Positions 1-8,365 of a DNA stretch of 64,000 bases are shown here, one piece after another. This stretch comes from Bacteroidales bacterium. Its GTDB lineage: Bacteria > Bacteroidota > Bacteroidia > Bacteroidales > GCA-2748055. The position numbers and the translations under genes were made by a program. Under the pieces are notes generated by a model. It saw nothing but the letters and a program-made list of their open reading frames with translations, did no database searches and was not told where the DNA came from. Where the stretch lies: NCBI GenBank assembly GCA_016936975.1, contig JAFGWU010000065.1, positions 48,078 to 112,077 of the forward strand, written 5' to 3'. Each line of letters starts with the position of its first letter. Position 1 is the first letter of the stretch.

Positions 1-20
1 CTTAAGCATATTTTTGCCTT

Positions 21-50
21 TTGAATATCAGAAAAATTCTTTTATATTTG
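21..50 (+). promoter_or_regulatory. Bacteroidota-type promoter of the perR-katA operon
   Basis: A -7 box TATATTTG (43-50) matches the Bacteroidota consensus TAnnTTTG exactly. A TTTTG element (19-23) lies 19 bases upstream, the expected place for the -33 element. Transcription would start near 57, about 36 bases before the repressor gene. The palindrome at 62-78 lies just downstream of the predicted start, so a bound repressor would block initiation or early elongation. Confidence 0.7.
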
Positions 51-61
51 TTGAGTCTTAA

Positions 62-78
62 AAGAGAATCATTCTCTT
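62..78. promoter_or_regulatory. Fur/PerR-type operator (perfect 17-bp palindrome)
   Basis: AAGAGAATCATTCTCTT is a perfect 8-1-8 inverted repeat. Its 7-1-7 core geometry is that of Fur-family boxes. It lies between the predicted transcription start (about 57) and the ATG of the Fur-family gene at 93. The simplest reading is autoregulation of the repressor together with the downstream catalase gene. Binding is inferred from position and symmetry only. Confidence 0.65.
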
Positions 79-92
79 ATAAGTATTATTAA

Positions 93-518
93 ATGAAGTC
101 AAAAAGCAATCATATTATTGAAAACCTTAAAGATAAAGGGCTTAAGGTTACTCCACAAAGAATTGCTGTTTTGGTGGCAATACAACATCTAAAATCCCAT
201 CCGACAACTGAAAAGATCATTGAATATATCAAGAAGGGCTATCCAAATATTGCTGTTGGAACGGTTTATAAAGTTCTGGACACGCTCGTGGAGAATAACC
301 TGGTAAAACGGGTAAAAACCGAGAAAGACATCATGCGCTACGATGGGGTGACAGAACACCATCATCATATCTACTGTACGGAGTCCGAAAGGATTGAGGA
401 TTACTATGACGAAGAGCTGGACAGTTTATTGAGCAGGTATTTCAGCAAGAAAGGTATCAGGGGCTTTGAGATAGAGGAGATCAAAATTCACATAAAAGGC
501 AAATACAGGCAAACCTAA
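93..518 (+). CDS. perR: Fur-family transcriptional repressor, PerR-like
   Basis: A 141-residue Fur-family regulator with an N-terminal winged helix (about residues 1-80, including the TPQRIAVL and VGTVYKVLDTL segments) and a C-terminal metal-binding dimerisation domain. The PerR-type regulatory metal ligands appear to be present: His36, Asp84, the His89-His92 cluster and Asp103. The structural zinc CxxC pairs of classical Fur/PerR are missing, and only Cys95 remains in the usual place. Catalase starts 41 bases downstream and a peroxiredoxin follows it. Known PerR proteins derepress such genes when H2O2 oxidises a metal ligand, and the context makes peroxide sensing far likelier than iron sensing. 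Annotated as PerR from context; a Fur name cannot be excluded. Confidence 0.85.
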   Translation: MKSKSNHIIENLKDKGLKVTPQRIAVLVAIQHLKSHPTTEKIIEYIKKGYPNIAVGTVYKVLDTLVENNLVKRVKTEKDIMRYDGVTEHHHHIYCTESERIEDYYDEELDSLLSRYFSKKGIRGFEIEEIKIHIKGKYRQT

Positions 519-559
519 CGAATCTGGAAACTGATAATTTAACCTAAAAACTGATAAAC

Positions 560-2035
560 ATGAGTAAAAAGAAAAAGCTGACCACTGCTTCCGGCAGACC
601 ATACTTCGAGAATGAAGACAGTATGACCGCCGGGCCAAGGGGACCTGTCCTCTTACAGGATTATTATCTTCATGAGAAGCTGGCTCATTTCAACCGGGAG
701 CGTATTCCCGAAAGGATTGTCCATGCCAAGGGAACCGGGGCATTTGGAACCTTCCGGGTAACCAACGACATTACTGATTACACTAAAGCAAAACTGTTCG
801 GGAAAGTGGGCAACAGTTGCCGCGTTTTTGTGCGCTTCTCCACGGTTGGAGGAGAAAAAGGCAGTGCGGATACGGAAAGGGATCCCAGGGGATTTGCAGT
901 GAAATTTTACACCGAAGACGGAAACTGGGACCTGGTAGGGAACAATACACCAGTCTTTTTTATAAAAGATGCGAAGAAGTTTCCCGATTTTATCCATACG
1001 CAGAAACGGGATCCCAAAACCAATTTAAAGAGCCCGAATATGCTCTGGGATTACTGGAGCCTGAATCCTGAAAGTCTTCACCAGGTCATGATCCTCTTCA
1101 GTGATCGCGGAACGCCGGATGGCTATCGCTTTATGAACGGATACGGTAGTCACACCTTTTCCATGTATAACAGCAATAACGAAAGGGTATGGGTCAAGTT
1201 CCATTTTAAGACCATGCAGGGAAACAGGACCCTGACAGCTGCCAGGGCAGAGGAGCTTAAAGGAAAAGACCCCGACTATGCCCAGCGTGACCTGGTTACC
1301 GCTATCGAAAAGGGAGACTTTCCCAGGTGGGCTCTTAAGATTCAGGTGATGACCGATGAACAGGCAAAAGCATTCAGATGGAATCCGTTCGACATCACCA
1401 AAGTTTGGCCCCATGGAGAGTATCCGCTGAATGACGTGGGTATCATGGAACTGAATGAGATTCCTTCCAACTATCATGCCGATGTTGAACAATCGGCCTT
1501 TGCGCCCGCTCACGTAGTGGATGGCATCGGATTATCACCCGATAAAATGCTCCAGGGACGCATTCTTTCCTATCCCGACGCACACAGGTACCGCCTAGGT
1601 GCAAATTATGAGCAGATTCCTGTGAACCGTCCGATTCATCCGGTAAATAATTATCAGAGAGACGGAATGATGCGAATCGACGGTAACGGAGGGGATAAAT
1701 CGAACTATTTCCCGAACAGTTTTGACGATATTGAAGCCGATAAAAATTACAGGGAACATCCCATGAAACTGGATTCTGATGTGGCAGATTTCTACGATCG
1801 AAATGAAAACGATGATGATCATTACACCCAACCCGGAGATCTTTTCCGGAAGGTCATGAACGATACGGAAAAGGAACATACCATTTCAAATTTTGTAGCA
1901 TCCATGAGCGAGATTTCCGGTCCGGAACGGGATAATATCATCCGGCGCCAGCTATCCCACTTTCATAAAGCAGATGAAGAATTGGCCATTCTTATCGCGA
2001 AAGGACTCAACTTTGATTTCAGACCGGATAAATAA
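560..2035 (+). CDS. katA: Catalase, monofunctional haem type
   Basis: A 491-residue small-subunit catalase that converts H2O2 to water and oxygen in the cytoplasm. His55 (in ERIVHAKGTGAFG) is the distal catalytic histidine and Asn128 its usual partner. Tyr338, in the RILSYPDAHRYRLG segment, is the proximal haem ligand. Length fits clade-3 catalases, with no flavodoxin-like extension. It lies 41 bases after the PerR-like gene and shares its promoter and operator. A peroxiredoxin follows after 70 bases. Induction by peroxide through loss of repressor binding is the expected regulation. No odd features. Confidence 0.97.
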   Translation: MSKKKKLTTASGRPYFENEDSMTAGPRGPVLLQDYYLHEKLAHFNRERIPERIVHAKGTGAFGTFRVTNDITDYTKAKLFGKVGNSCRVFVRFSTVGGEKGSADTERDPRGFAVKFYTEDGNWDLVGNNTPVFFIKDAKKFPDFIHTQKRDPKTNLKSPNMLWDYWSLNPESLHQVMILFSDRGTPDGYRFMNGYGSHTFSMYNSNNERVWVKFHFKTMQGNRTLTAARAEELKGKDPDYAQRDLVTAIEKGDFPRWALKIQVMTDEQAKAFRWNPFDITKVWPHGEYPLNDVGIMELNEIPSNYHADVEQSAFAPAHVVDGIGLSPDKMLQGRILSYPDAHRYRLGANYEQIPVNRPIHPVNNYQRDGMMRIDGNGGDKSNYFPNSFDDIEADKNYREHPMKLDSDVADFYDRNENDDDHYTQPGDLFRKVMNDTEKEHTISNFVASMSEISGPERDNIIRRQLSHFHKADEELAILIAKGLNFDFRPDK

Positions 2036-2071
2036 CAGGACAATATGCCAAACAGATTTAAAATCATTTTA

Positions 2072-2085
2072 AATAATTCATTATT
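2072..2085. promoter_or_regulatory. Possible second Fur-type half-site pair before the peroxiredoxin gene
   Basis: AATAATTCATTATT is an inverted repeat of two perfect 6-base arms around TC, in a very AT-rich 70-base gap between katA and the peroxiredoxin gene. It may be a second repressor site or merely AT-rich sequence. It differs from the 62-78 palindrome, so a shared regulator is uncertain. Confidence 0.3.
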
Positions 2086-2105
2086 AACACTTAAATTAAA
2101 TAATT

Positions 2106-2825
2106 ATGGACGAGAAAATTCAAGAGAAAGTAGCTATGTCGATGCCAAGAATCGGTGATCCGGCACCCGCATTCAAAGCCGTAACCACACAGGGGGAAAT
2201 AAACTTTCCTGCGGATTACAAGGGAAACTGGGTTATCCTGTTCAGCCACCCCGCTGATTTTACACCGGTTTGCACATCGGAGTTTATGACCTTCGCCACC
2301 ATGGAGAAGAAATTCAACGAAGCAAACTGCAAACTTGTAGGGCTATCGGTTGACGGACTTTACAGTCATATCGCATGGCTGAGAACCATTAAAGAAAAGA
2401 TTGAATACAAAGGCATGAAGAATGTTGAAGTCACCTTCCCGCTGATTGAAGATATCACCATGGAGGTAGCCAACAAGTATGGAATGATACAGCCGGGCGA
2501 AGCCACTACAAAAGCTGTAAGAGCCGTATTTTACATCGATCCCAAAGGAATCATCCGTACCATTATTTATTACCCCCTAAGCCTCGGACGTAACTTCGAT
2601 GAACTTTACAGGGTATTGATCGGACTGCAGGCAGCCGACGAATTTGGCGTGGCCATGCCGGCCGACTGGCGTCCGGGCGATGATGTGATCGTGCCGACTG
2701 CCGGTTCCTGCGGAACAGCCAAGGAACGGATGGAAAGCAAGGGTGAAATGACCTGCCACGACTGGTTCTTCTGTACGAAGAAACTGGATGAGGATAAGGT
2801 CTGGAAAGCCGTACTGAAGAAGTAG
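2106..2825 (+). CDS. Peroxiredoxin, Prx6 (1-Cys) family
   Basis: A 239-residue thiol peroxidase that reduces H2O2 and organic hydroperoxides. The peroxidatic Cys56 sits in HPADFTPVCTSEF, the Prx6 signature. The C-terminal dimerisation extension typical of Prx6 contains Cys202, Cys217 and Cys223, any of which could act as a resolving thiol. Archaeal and some bacterial Prx6 enzymes have similar C-terminal cysteines. It follows katA by 70 bases in the same direction, completing a peroxide-defence cluster with the PerR-like regulator. Met11 or Met13 could be alternative starts, but the first ATG is well placed. Confidence 0.93.
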   Translation: MDEKIQEKVAMSMPRIGDPAPAFKAVTTQGEINFPADYKGNWVILFSHPADFTPVCTSEFMTFATMEKKFNEANCKLVGLSVDGLYSHIAWLRTIKEKIEYKGMKNVEVTFPLIEDITMEVANKYGMIQPGEATTKAVRAVFYIDPKGIIRTIIYYPLSLGRNFDELYRVLIGLQAADEFGVAMPADWRPGDDVIVPTAGSCGTAKERMESKGEMTCHDWFFCTKKLDEDKVWKAVLKK

Positions 2826-2849
2826 TTACTCTGGATTAATATCTGAAGC

Positions 2850-2925
2850 AGGTTGTCTCAAAAGCCCCATTGTAACTCTGGGTCTTCTCAAACAAGAGAT
2901 AGCTTCTGAGACAACCTCCTTTTTA
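2850..2925. terminator. Long inverted repeat, probable bidirectional terminator between convergent genes
   Basis: Left arm 2850-2865 (AGGTTGTCTCAAAAGC) and right arm 2902-2917 (GCTTCTGAGACAACCT) pair at 15 of 16 positions around a 36-base loop. CCTTTTTA follows on the + side. The element fills the gap between the peroxiredoxin stop and the GH31 stop, so it could end transcription from both sides. The arm sequence resembles the ends of some Bacteroidota insertion sequences, so it may instead be a small mobile repeat. Confidence 0.6.
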
Positions 2926-5346
2926 CTCATGTGTAATCCTGAGATCCTCCTCCCTTTTCCAGGTAAATCCCATAACCAAATTTCCGTTCCGTTCCTGAAA
3001 TGCATAAACTACCTTCCTGTTAAGCAGGGGCCTTTTTCTGATTTTGACATCCTCTCCGCCGATCATGGCAGTCGCGGGAATCCTGTCGGGATTATGAACA
3101 ATTAACTCTATCTTCCGCTCTGAAGGTCTGCCGGGATAATCTTCTCCCTTACTGATAAATTCATAACAATGCCGTCCTTCTTTCATTGTCTTGCTGAATA
3201 TTATCTGTTCAGATTGTCCTTTTCGGAATGCATCATATGTAATCCCATCATCATCATACATAAAATCTTCGGAATCACTGATCGCCGGATCGTGGTAATA
3301 GTGGATTTCAAGGACCCTGGATGAATAGTCATCGGTGGTCATAATCTTTTCAGCCAGGAGGGGAATAAATGCCCCTCCCCTCACATAAACTGGAATGTGA
3401 TCCTCCTCCAGTTTTACAGATTGTCCGGTTCCTCCTTCATACCGTTCCCCGCTGTAGAAATCGGTCCAACTGTTCCCCGGTGGAAGCCGGAAAAATGCGC
3501 TGTCCTGCCCCTTATTCAGGACCGGAACCACAAAAAAATCTTCACCCCAGAAGTACTGTGAGGCGTTCTCATACAACGCTTTTCCATCTTCCATTTCATA
3601 AAAAAGGGGCCGCATCAGCGGGTATCCTTTCACCGAATTCTCAAAAGCCAGGGTGTAGTTGTATGGCAACATTTTGTACCGCATTTCAACAGCCTCTCTG
3701 GCAAGATGTCTTGTTTTCCTGTCCCAGAACACAGGTTCCGAAGGTACCTCCTTCTGGGCATGCGGCCGGAATACGGGTTGAAAGATCCCGTATTGGAACC
3801 ACCGGATATAGAGCTCCCTGTCCCTGTAATCCCCTGCAAATCCGCCGAGATCCGAGTGGGCATAACCCAATCCCTGCATTCCCATTTGCAGGGCTATCTC
3901 CGGTTGTGACTGAAGTCCTCCCCAGGTCCGGTTCACATCCCCCGACCAGGGGATCATCCCGTAACGCTGGGACCCTGCATATCCTGACCGCATCAGTGTA
4001 AAGGGCCTTTTTTCTGGAAAGTCCTTCCTGTAGCCATCATAAATCAGTTTTGCCCACTCGTGCCCGTATGCATTATGTACCTCGTCTGCCATCCCGTTGA
4101 CATGAACCATTCCGGAAGGATGATATTCAGGTTCCCCCAGGTCACCCCACCAGCCATCCACACCGCTTTCCGTATGATTTCTGTAAATGTCCCAGAACCA
4201 ATCCCTGGCTTCAGGTTTAAAAATATCCAGCAACCCGGTTCGCCCGAAATAAAAATCATAAGTATAGGGATTACCGGTTGTGTCGGTAGCCAGAATGTTC
4301 CCGGATGCGGCCTCATCCCATTTCCTTGAAGTGGTGAGTATAAAGGGTTCTGTAATCAGTATCGTTTTGATTCCCCTCTTTTTGAGATCTGCCATCATCC
4401 TTTCGGGTTCCGGCCAGTGTGTTCCATCCCATTCCAGGTTGCCCATATGCCCCTGAATATCCTTACCGAACCAATAAATATCGATAACCACTGCGTCGAC
4501 CGGAATATCATATCTTATGAATTTCCGTATCGTGTTGCGCACCTCCTTCCCGGAATGATATCCGAACCGGCTGGCAAAATTACCCAGCAACCATCGGGGG
4601 GGCAGTGGCTGACGACCCGTCAGAAGGGTATATTCAGATACCAGTTCATAAAAATCCGAACCGCCGAGCACGCAGTATGACGACCGTCCCCCGGTAGACT
4701 CAAACGTAAGGATATTTGCCTCACGCGCACCCACATCAATAGCTCCCTTCGGAACATTATCGAACAGGATCATGTATTTTTTCGAAGAGACCACCAGTGG
4801 CATGCTGTAATACATCAAACCGGCAAATGTTTCAAAACCATAGCTCGGCTTGTTGTATAGTTCAAGCCGGTGTCCCCTCCTGTTCATCCCGAGGGCCCTG
4901 AGTCCACCCCCGTAAATCACCTCATCTGGCTGAAGGTAAAATGCAAAACCAAACAGCGAATCATTTCTGAAGAATCCTTCCTGTTCATGCACGAGAGATT
5001 GGTCATCATATTCGAACTGGATCTGATAGGGCGATTTGTAAATAATGGCTTTCAGATGGTTGGTTTCATAGATCAATTTTTCAGGATGGTCTGTAAACAG
5101 AATCTGAATATCTTGTGCCCGCAACACAACAGCATAGGATGAATCCATTCCGGATTCTGTATCTTCTATAAAGACCACCTCGAAAATCTTTTCCGTTCGT
5201 GGCTTAATCACAATCAATCCGTCTGTAACAACAATCTCGAGACTGTTCTCTTTCAGAGAAAAGCCTTTTACCTCCCTGCTGTAAGGCTGACCTGTAGCGG
5301 ACATCCATGAAACCAGCAGAATCAATCCTAAAAGAATCCGTTTCAT
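2923..5346 (-). CDS. Secreted glycoside hydrolase family 31 (alpha-glucosidase/alpha-xylosidase type)
   Basis: An 807-residue GH31 enzyme with an N-terminal signal peptide (MKRILLGLILLVSWMSATGQ), so it acts in the periplasm or on the outer membrane. The start at 5346 is preferred over the ATG 24 bases upstream because the signal peptide begins there. An N-terminal beta-sandwich (about 30-240) precedes the catalytic barrel (about 250-600). Asp402 in GWWGDLGEPE is the expected nucleophile, and Asp470 in PWSGDVNRTW the acid/base. C-terminal beta domains complete it. The exact substrate (alpha-glucan, xyloglucan xylose or other) cannot be read from sequence. No SusC/SusD pair lies nearby, so it is not in a classic polysaccharide utilisation locus. 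Confidence 0.93.
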   Translation of the reverse strand: MKRILLGLILLVSWMSATGQPYSREVKGFSLKENSLEIVVTDGLIVIKPRTEKIFEVVFIEDTESGMDSSYAVVLRAQDIQILFTDHPEKLIYETNHLKAIIYKSPYQIQFEYDDQSLVHEQEGFFRNDSLFGFAFYLQPDEVIYGGGLRALGMNRRGHRLELYNKPSYGFETFAGLMYYSMPLVVSSKKYMILFDNVPKGAIDVGAREANILTFESTGGRSSYCVLGGSDFYELVSEYTLLTGRQPLPPRWLLGNFASRFGYHSGKEVRNTIRKFIRYDIPVDAVVIDIYWFGKDIQGHMGNLEWDGTHWPEPERMMADLKKRGIKTILITEPFILTTSRKWDEAASGNILATDTTGNPYTYDFYFGRTGLLDIFKPEARDWFWDIYRNHTESGVDGWWGDLGEPEYHPSGMVHVNGMADEVHNAYGHEWAKLIYDGYRKDFPEKRPFTLMRSGYAGSQRYGMIPWSGDVNRTWGGLQSQPEIALQMGMQGLGYAHSDLGGFAGDYRDRELYIRWFQYGIFQPVFRPHAQKEVPSEPVFWDRKTRHLAREAVEMRYKMLPYNYTLAFENSVKGYPLMRPLFYEMEDGKALYENASQYFWGEDFFVVPVLNKGQDSAFFRLPPGNSWTDFYSGERYEGGTGQSVKLEEDHIPVYVRGGAFIPLLAEKIMTTDDYSSRVLEIHYYHDPAISDSEDFMYDDDGITYDAFRKGQSEQIIFSKTMKEGRHCYEFISKGEDYPGRPSERKIELIVHNPDRIPATAMIGGEDVKIRKRPLLNRKVVYAFQERNGNLVMGFTWKREEDLRITHE

Positions 5347-5598
5347 ATTTGTTTTATTGATTCCGTTCAATATATATGGTATTACAGAGGCCCGAATGAG
5401 GGTTCGACCAGCATATCGCAGTTTGCCCTGAGCCTTCTGTTCCGCCCTTCCTATAAAAGTAGAATTTATATTTTAACCTGCAATCCTTTGCTTTATTTCT
5501 TAGTTGATGAGAAAATAGTAATTTTAAAAAAACAAGTTAATTTTACTGTCCCCGGTACACCATAATATTGCAGACCGCCAACAAAAAGAAAAGACAGA

Positions 5599-6168
5599 AT
5601 GACCTGGATTATAGTTACAATCTCCATTATCCTTTTTACCCTTCTGGTTGGGATAGCCTTCTACAACTCTTTGATAAAGAAGAAAAACGACGTAGAGAAC
5701 GCATTTGCATCCATTGATGTTATGCTAAAAAAGCGATATGACCTTATCCCTGCCATTGTTGAAGCCGTTAAAGGATATATGAAACATGAAAGGGCGCTCC
5801 TTGAAGAAATAACTGCCCTCAGGGCTGAAGCCATTTCTGATAATATCACCGATGACCAACGGGTCGACCTCGAGAACAAGATAGGCAAAGGATTATCGGA
5901 ACTGCTGGTCGCTGTTGAAAATTATCCCGACCTGAAGGCCAGCCACAATTTTCTGCATCTCCAGGGTTCCCTGAATGAAGTGGAGGAGCAGCTGGCAGCT
6001 TCCAGAAGATTCTACAATGCAGCAGTTACATTGTTCAACAACAGCGTTGAGGTGTTCCCTTCCAATATCATAGCCTCCCTCATGAACTTCAGAAGAAAGT
6101 CTCTTTTTGAGATCCCGAAAGCAGAGAGGACTAATATAGATGCCAAAGAACTAATGGAACGCCGGTGA
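5599..6168 (+). CDS. lemA: LemA family membrane protein
   Basis: A 189-residue LemA protein. One N-terminal transmembrane segment (about 2-23, N-terminus outside) is followed by a helical cytoplasmic domain. The start of that domain carries the family features: NSLIKKKNDVENAFASIDVMLKKRYDLI, then the NLLHLQ-like segment near residue 115. Molecular function is not established for the family. It is 16 bases ahead of a DUF3137 gene, a pairing common in Bacteroidota, which suggests a joint membrane-associated role. A near-consensus -7 box (TAATATTG, 5563-5570) precedes it. Confidence 0.9.
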   Translation: MTWIIVTISIILFTLLVGIAFYNSLIKKKNDVENAFASIDVMLKKRYDLIPAIVEAVKGYMKHERALLEEITALRAEAISDNITDDQRVDLENKIGKGLSELLVAVENYPDLKASHNFLHLQGSLNEVEEQLAASRRFYNAAVTLFNNSVEVFPSNIIASLMNFRRKSLFEIPKAERTNIDAKELMERR

Positions 6169-6184
6169 ATATAAATCAGTCCGA

Positions 6185-7147
6185 ATGAGCAGGTTTAAAA
6201 ATTTCCGGGAATTTTATGAAAAAGAACTGCGATCCGATCTCGAAATAATCGACCAGAAAAGGAAACGGGTCAACAGACGCGTCTTCTGCATACTCTCACT
6301 AACAGCGATGGCAGTAACCGCAGAAATCCTCCTGATCCCCGATACCCTGGATTTGTTGAGGGGAATGATCCCTTTCCTGACAGGTGTTGCAGGAATGATT
6401 TTGACGGGCATTTTCAGCAGGAGTTACCGCAAGGAATACAAGAAGCGCATTATCGCCAGGCTGACGAATTACGTCGATGAGGGGCTCACATACACTCCCG
6501 AGGGATCGGTATCCCTGTCAGGATTTTTAAAAAGCGGGATCTTTCCCTCTCAATGCGACCGGTTCAGGGGAGAGGACCACTTTACGGGCATGATGGGAAA
6601 GACAGCGATCGAGTTTTCCGAGGTGCATGCGGAGCAGAGGAACCGGTCTGAATCCGGTTCCTCTCAGCAAAATGAGTTTACAACGATTTTCAGGGGGCTG
6701 TTCATTGTGGCAGATTTCAACAAGCACTTCAGAACCCGTACGGCGGTGCTTCCTGATAATGCCGAACGGATCTTTGGTAAATTCGGACAGTCCCTGCAGT
6801 CGATTTCGTCGGACAGAGGAAAACTCATCCGGCTCGAGGATCCGTTATTTGAAAAGGAGTTTTGTGTCTACGGTGACGACCAGGTAGAAGCGCGTTACAT
6901 TCTCACTCCGTCCCTGATGCAGCGAATTATGGCATTCCGGCAAAAATGGAAAACCAGGATCTATCTCTCCTTCCGTGATTCAAACGTTTACATTGCCATA
7001 CCGCTGAATAAAAATCTTTTCGAAATGAGGCCGTTCAAAACCGTGGCCAATTATTCCTTTATGGAGAAAAACCTGAGGTTCCTGATTCTCCTGACGGATA
7101 TTGTGGAAGACCTGAACCTCAATACCCGGATTTGGACAAAAGAATGA
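6185..7147 (+). CDS. DUF3137 family membrane protein
   Basis: A 320-residue protein that matches the DUF3137 pattern. It has a basic N-terminal cytosolic stretch, two closely spaced transmembrane helices (about residues 35-75), and a long soluble C-terminal domain with the family's FKGLFIVADFNK-like core (here FRGLFIVADFNK, about residue 175) and the MQRIMAFRQKW and NVYIAIPL segments near the end. It is co-directional with lemA 16 bases upstream and is probably co-translated. The function of the family is unknown. Confidence 0.8.
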   Translation: MSRFKNFREFYEKELRSDLEIIDQKRKRVNRRVFCILSLTAMAVTAEILLIPDTLDLLRGMIPFLTGVAGMILTGIFSRSYRKEYKKRIIARLTNYVDEGLTYTPEGSVSLSGFLKSGIFPSQCDRFRGEDHFTGMMGKTAIEFSEVHAEQRNRSESGSSQQNEFTTIFRGLFIVADFNKHFRTRTAVLPDNAERIFGKFGQSLQSISSDRGKLIRLEDPLFEKEFCVYGDDQVEARYILTPSLMQRIMAFRQKWKTRIYLSFRDSNVYIAIPLNKNLFEMRPFKTVANYSFMEKNLRFLILLTDIVEDLNLNTRIWTKE

Positions 7148-7243
7148 TTCCCTGTTTCCTGCCTGCAGGGTTTCCGTAAAAAGCCAGGAATCCGGAAAAC
7201 GAGTAAATGCAGGTTGTTTTGAATTTTACCATATATTAGCCTG

Positions 7244-8215
7244 ATGAAGATCATTGACGCTCATATGCATATCAGCCTGAACGGAATGGACAAGACCACT
7301 CTGATTCAGCATATGGATGCGCATAATATCGATAAATGCTGGCTGCTTTCATGGGAAGAGCTTGATCCCGAAATCAATTATCTTTATGTGCACCTTCCCC
7401 TTGAAGATATTCTGGATGCCCATCAATCCTGTCCAGGCAGGTTCATTCCCTTTTATGCACCAGACCCTGCGGACCCTGCGTTCAGAGAAAAACTAACCGC
7501 TTCCATAAAAAAAGGGGTCAGGGGATGCGGGGAGCTGAAAGTATCCAGAAGATGGGAGGATCCCCTGATTGAAACCTATCTTGAAACGATAAGGAAATTT
7601 GAAATCCCCCTGGTGTTTCACATGGAAAACCCGAGGGTTCACTATATTCCGGATGGCAGCGGATTTCCGGACCGGGTTTTCGAACGGTTGCTGAATGATA
7701 AGTTCAACGGGGTATCCCGGTACTATCTTAACAGGATCATCGATTTCACTGGATTATTCAGAAAAAAGGTTCATGCAAATCGTTTTCATTTTCCGGGTTA
7801 CCTGTTTGATTTTGAGTTCCTGGAAAAACGCATTCAACAATTCAGCGGAATCTCTTTCATCGGGCACGGGCCGGATTTCTGGAACGCAATCTCCGGTTTG
7901 GCCAATCCTAAATTCATCCACCAGACCGGTAAAATTGAAAAGTTCGGAATTATCGATCGATTGCTGGAGACCTATGATAACCTTTACTGCGACATCTCCG
8001 GATTCAGCGGATTCAATGCTCTGTCGCGGGATAGGGAAGCATCGGTAATATTTCTTGAGAAGCATTATCATAAGGTCCTGTTCGGAACCGACAATACCGG
8101 ATTGGACCTTCGGGGTCTTCTCGGATCATTCAGGATTCCATCAATCAAGATGGACAGAGTCCTGCACGGGAACGCAGAAAAACTTATGGCCTCCCCTTCC
8201 GCTTCATTCAAATGA
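7244..8215 (+). CDS. Amidohydrolase-like metal-dependent hydrolase (amidohydrolase_2 type)
   Basis: A 323-residue TIM-barrel hydrolase. The metal-binding HxH motif is His7 and His9 in IIDAHMHIS. Other likely ligands are the His in LVFHMENP (about 127), the His in FIGHGPDFW (about 208) and the Asp in FGTDNTGLD (about 281). This layout is that of the amidohydrolase_2/ACMSD-like group, which includes decarboxylases and lactone hydrolases. The substrate cannot be determined. It stands alone, 96 bases after the DUF3137 gene, and ends 150 bases before the peptidase gene. Confidence 0.75.
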   Translation: MKIIDAHMHISLNGMDKTTLIQHMDAHNIDKCWLLSWEELDPEINYLYVHLPLEDILDAHQSCPGRFIPFYAPDPADPAFREKLTASIKKGVRGCGELKVSRRWEDPLIETYLETIRKFEIPLVFHMENPRVHYIPDGSGFPDRVFERLLNDKFNGVSRYYLNRIIDFTGLFRKKVHANRFHFPGYLFDFEFLEKRIQQFSGISFIGHGPDFWNAISGLANPKFIHQTGKIEKFGIIDRLLETYDNLYCDISGFSGFNALSRDREASVIFLEKHYHKVLFGTDNTGLDLRGLLGSFRIPSIKMDRVLHGNAEKLMASPSASFK

Positions 8216-8265
8216 GTTCAATGGAATTCCTGAAATCCTTTTTCTGTAACTTTTAAAATATCACG

Positions 8266-8307
8266 CTCCGGAATAATATTTTTCCAACGAAAGTCACGAT
8301 TCCGGAG
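8266..8307. repeat. Inverted repeat in the intergenic region before the dipeptidyl peptidase gene
   Basis: CTCCGGAAT (8266-8274) and ATTCCGGAG (8299-8307) are perfect 9-base inverted arms about 24 bases apart. TCACG precedes the left arm and CACG the right arm. It could be a terminator-like hairpin for the hydrolase upstream, though no T tract follows, or a regulator site for the gene at 8366. Confidence 0.35.
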
Positions 8308-8365
8308 ATTACTTATTATTTTCAGGCATCAAAAAATAACGTTTTATACCGATAAACTGAAACAG

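Noticed and set aside
2850..2925. A complete insertion sequence between the peroxiredoxin and GH31 genes
   Set aside because: Only about 70 bases with no transposase reading frame. At most a remnant or small repeat.
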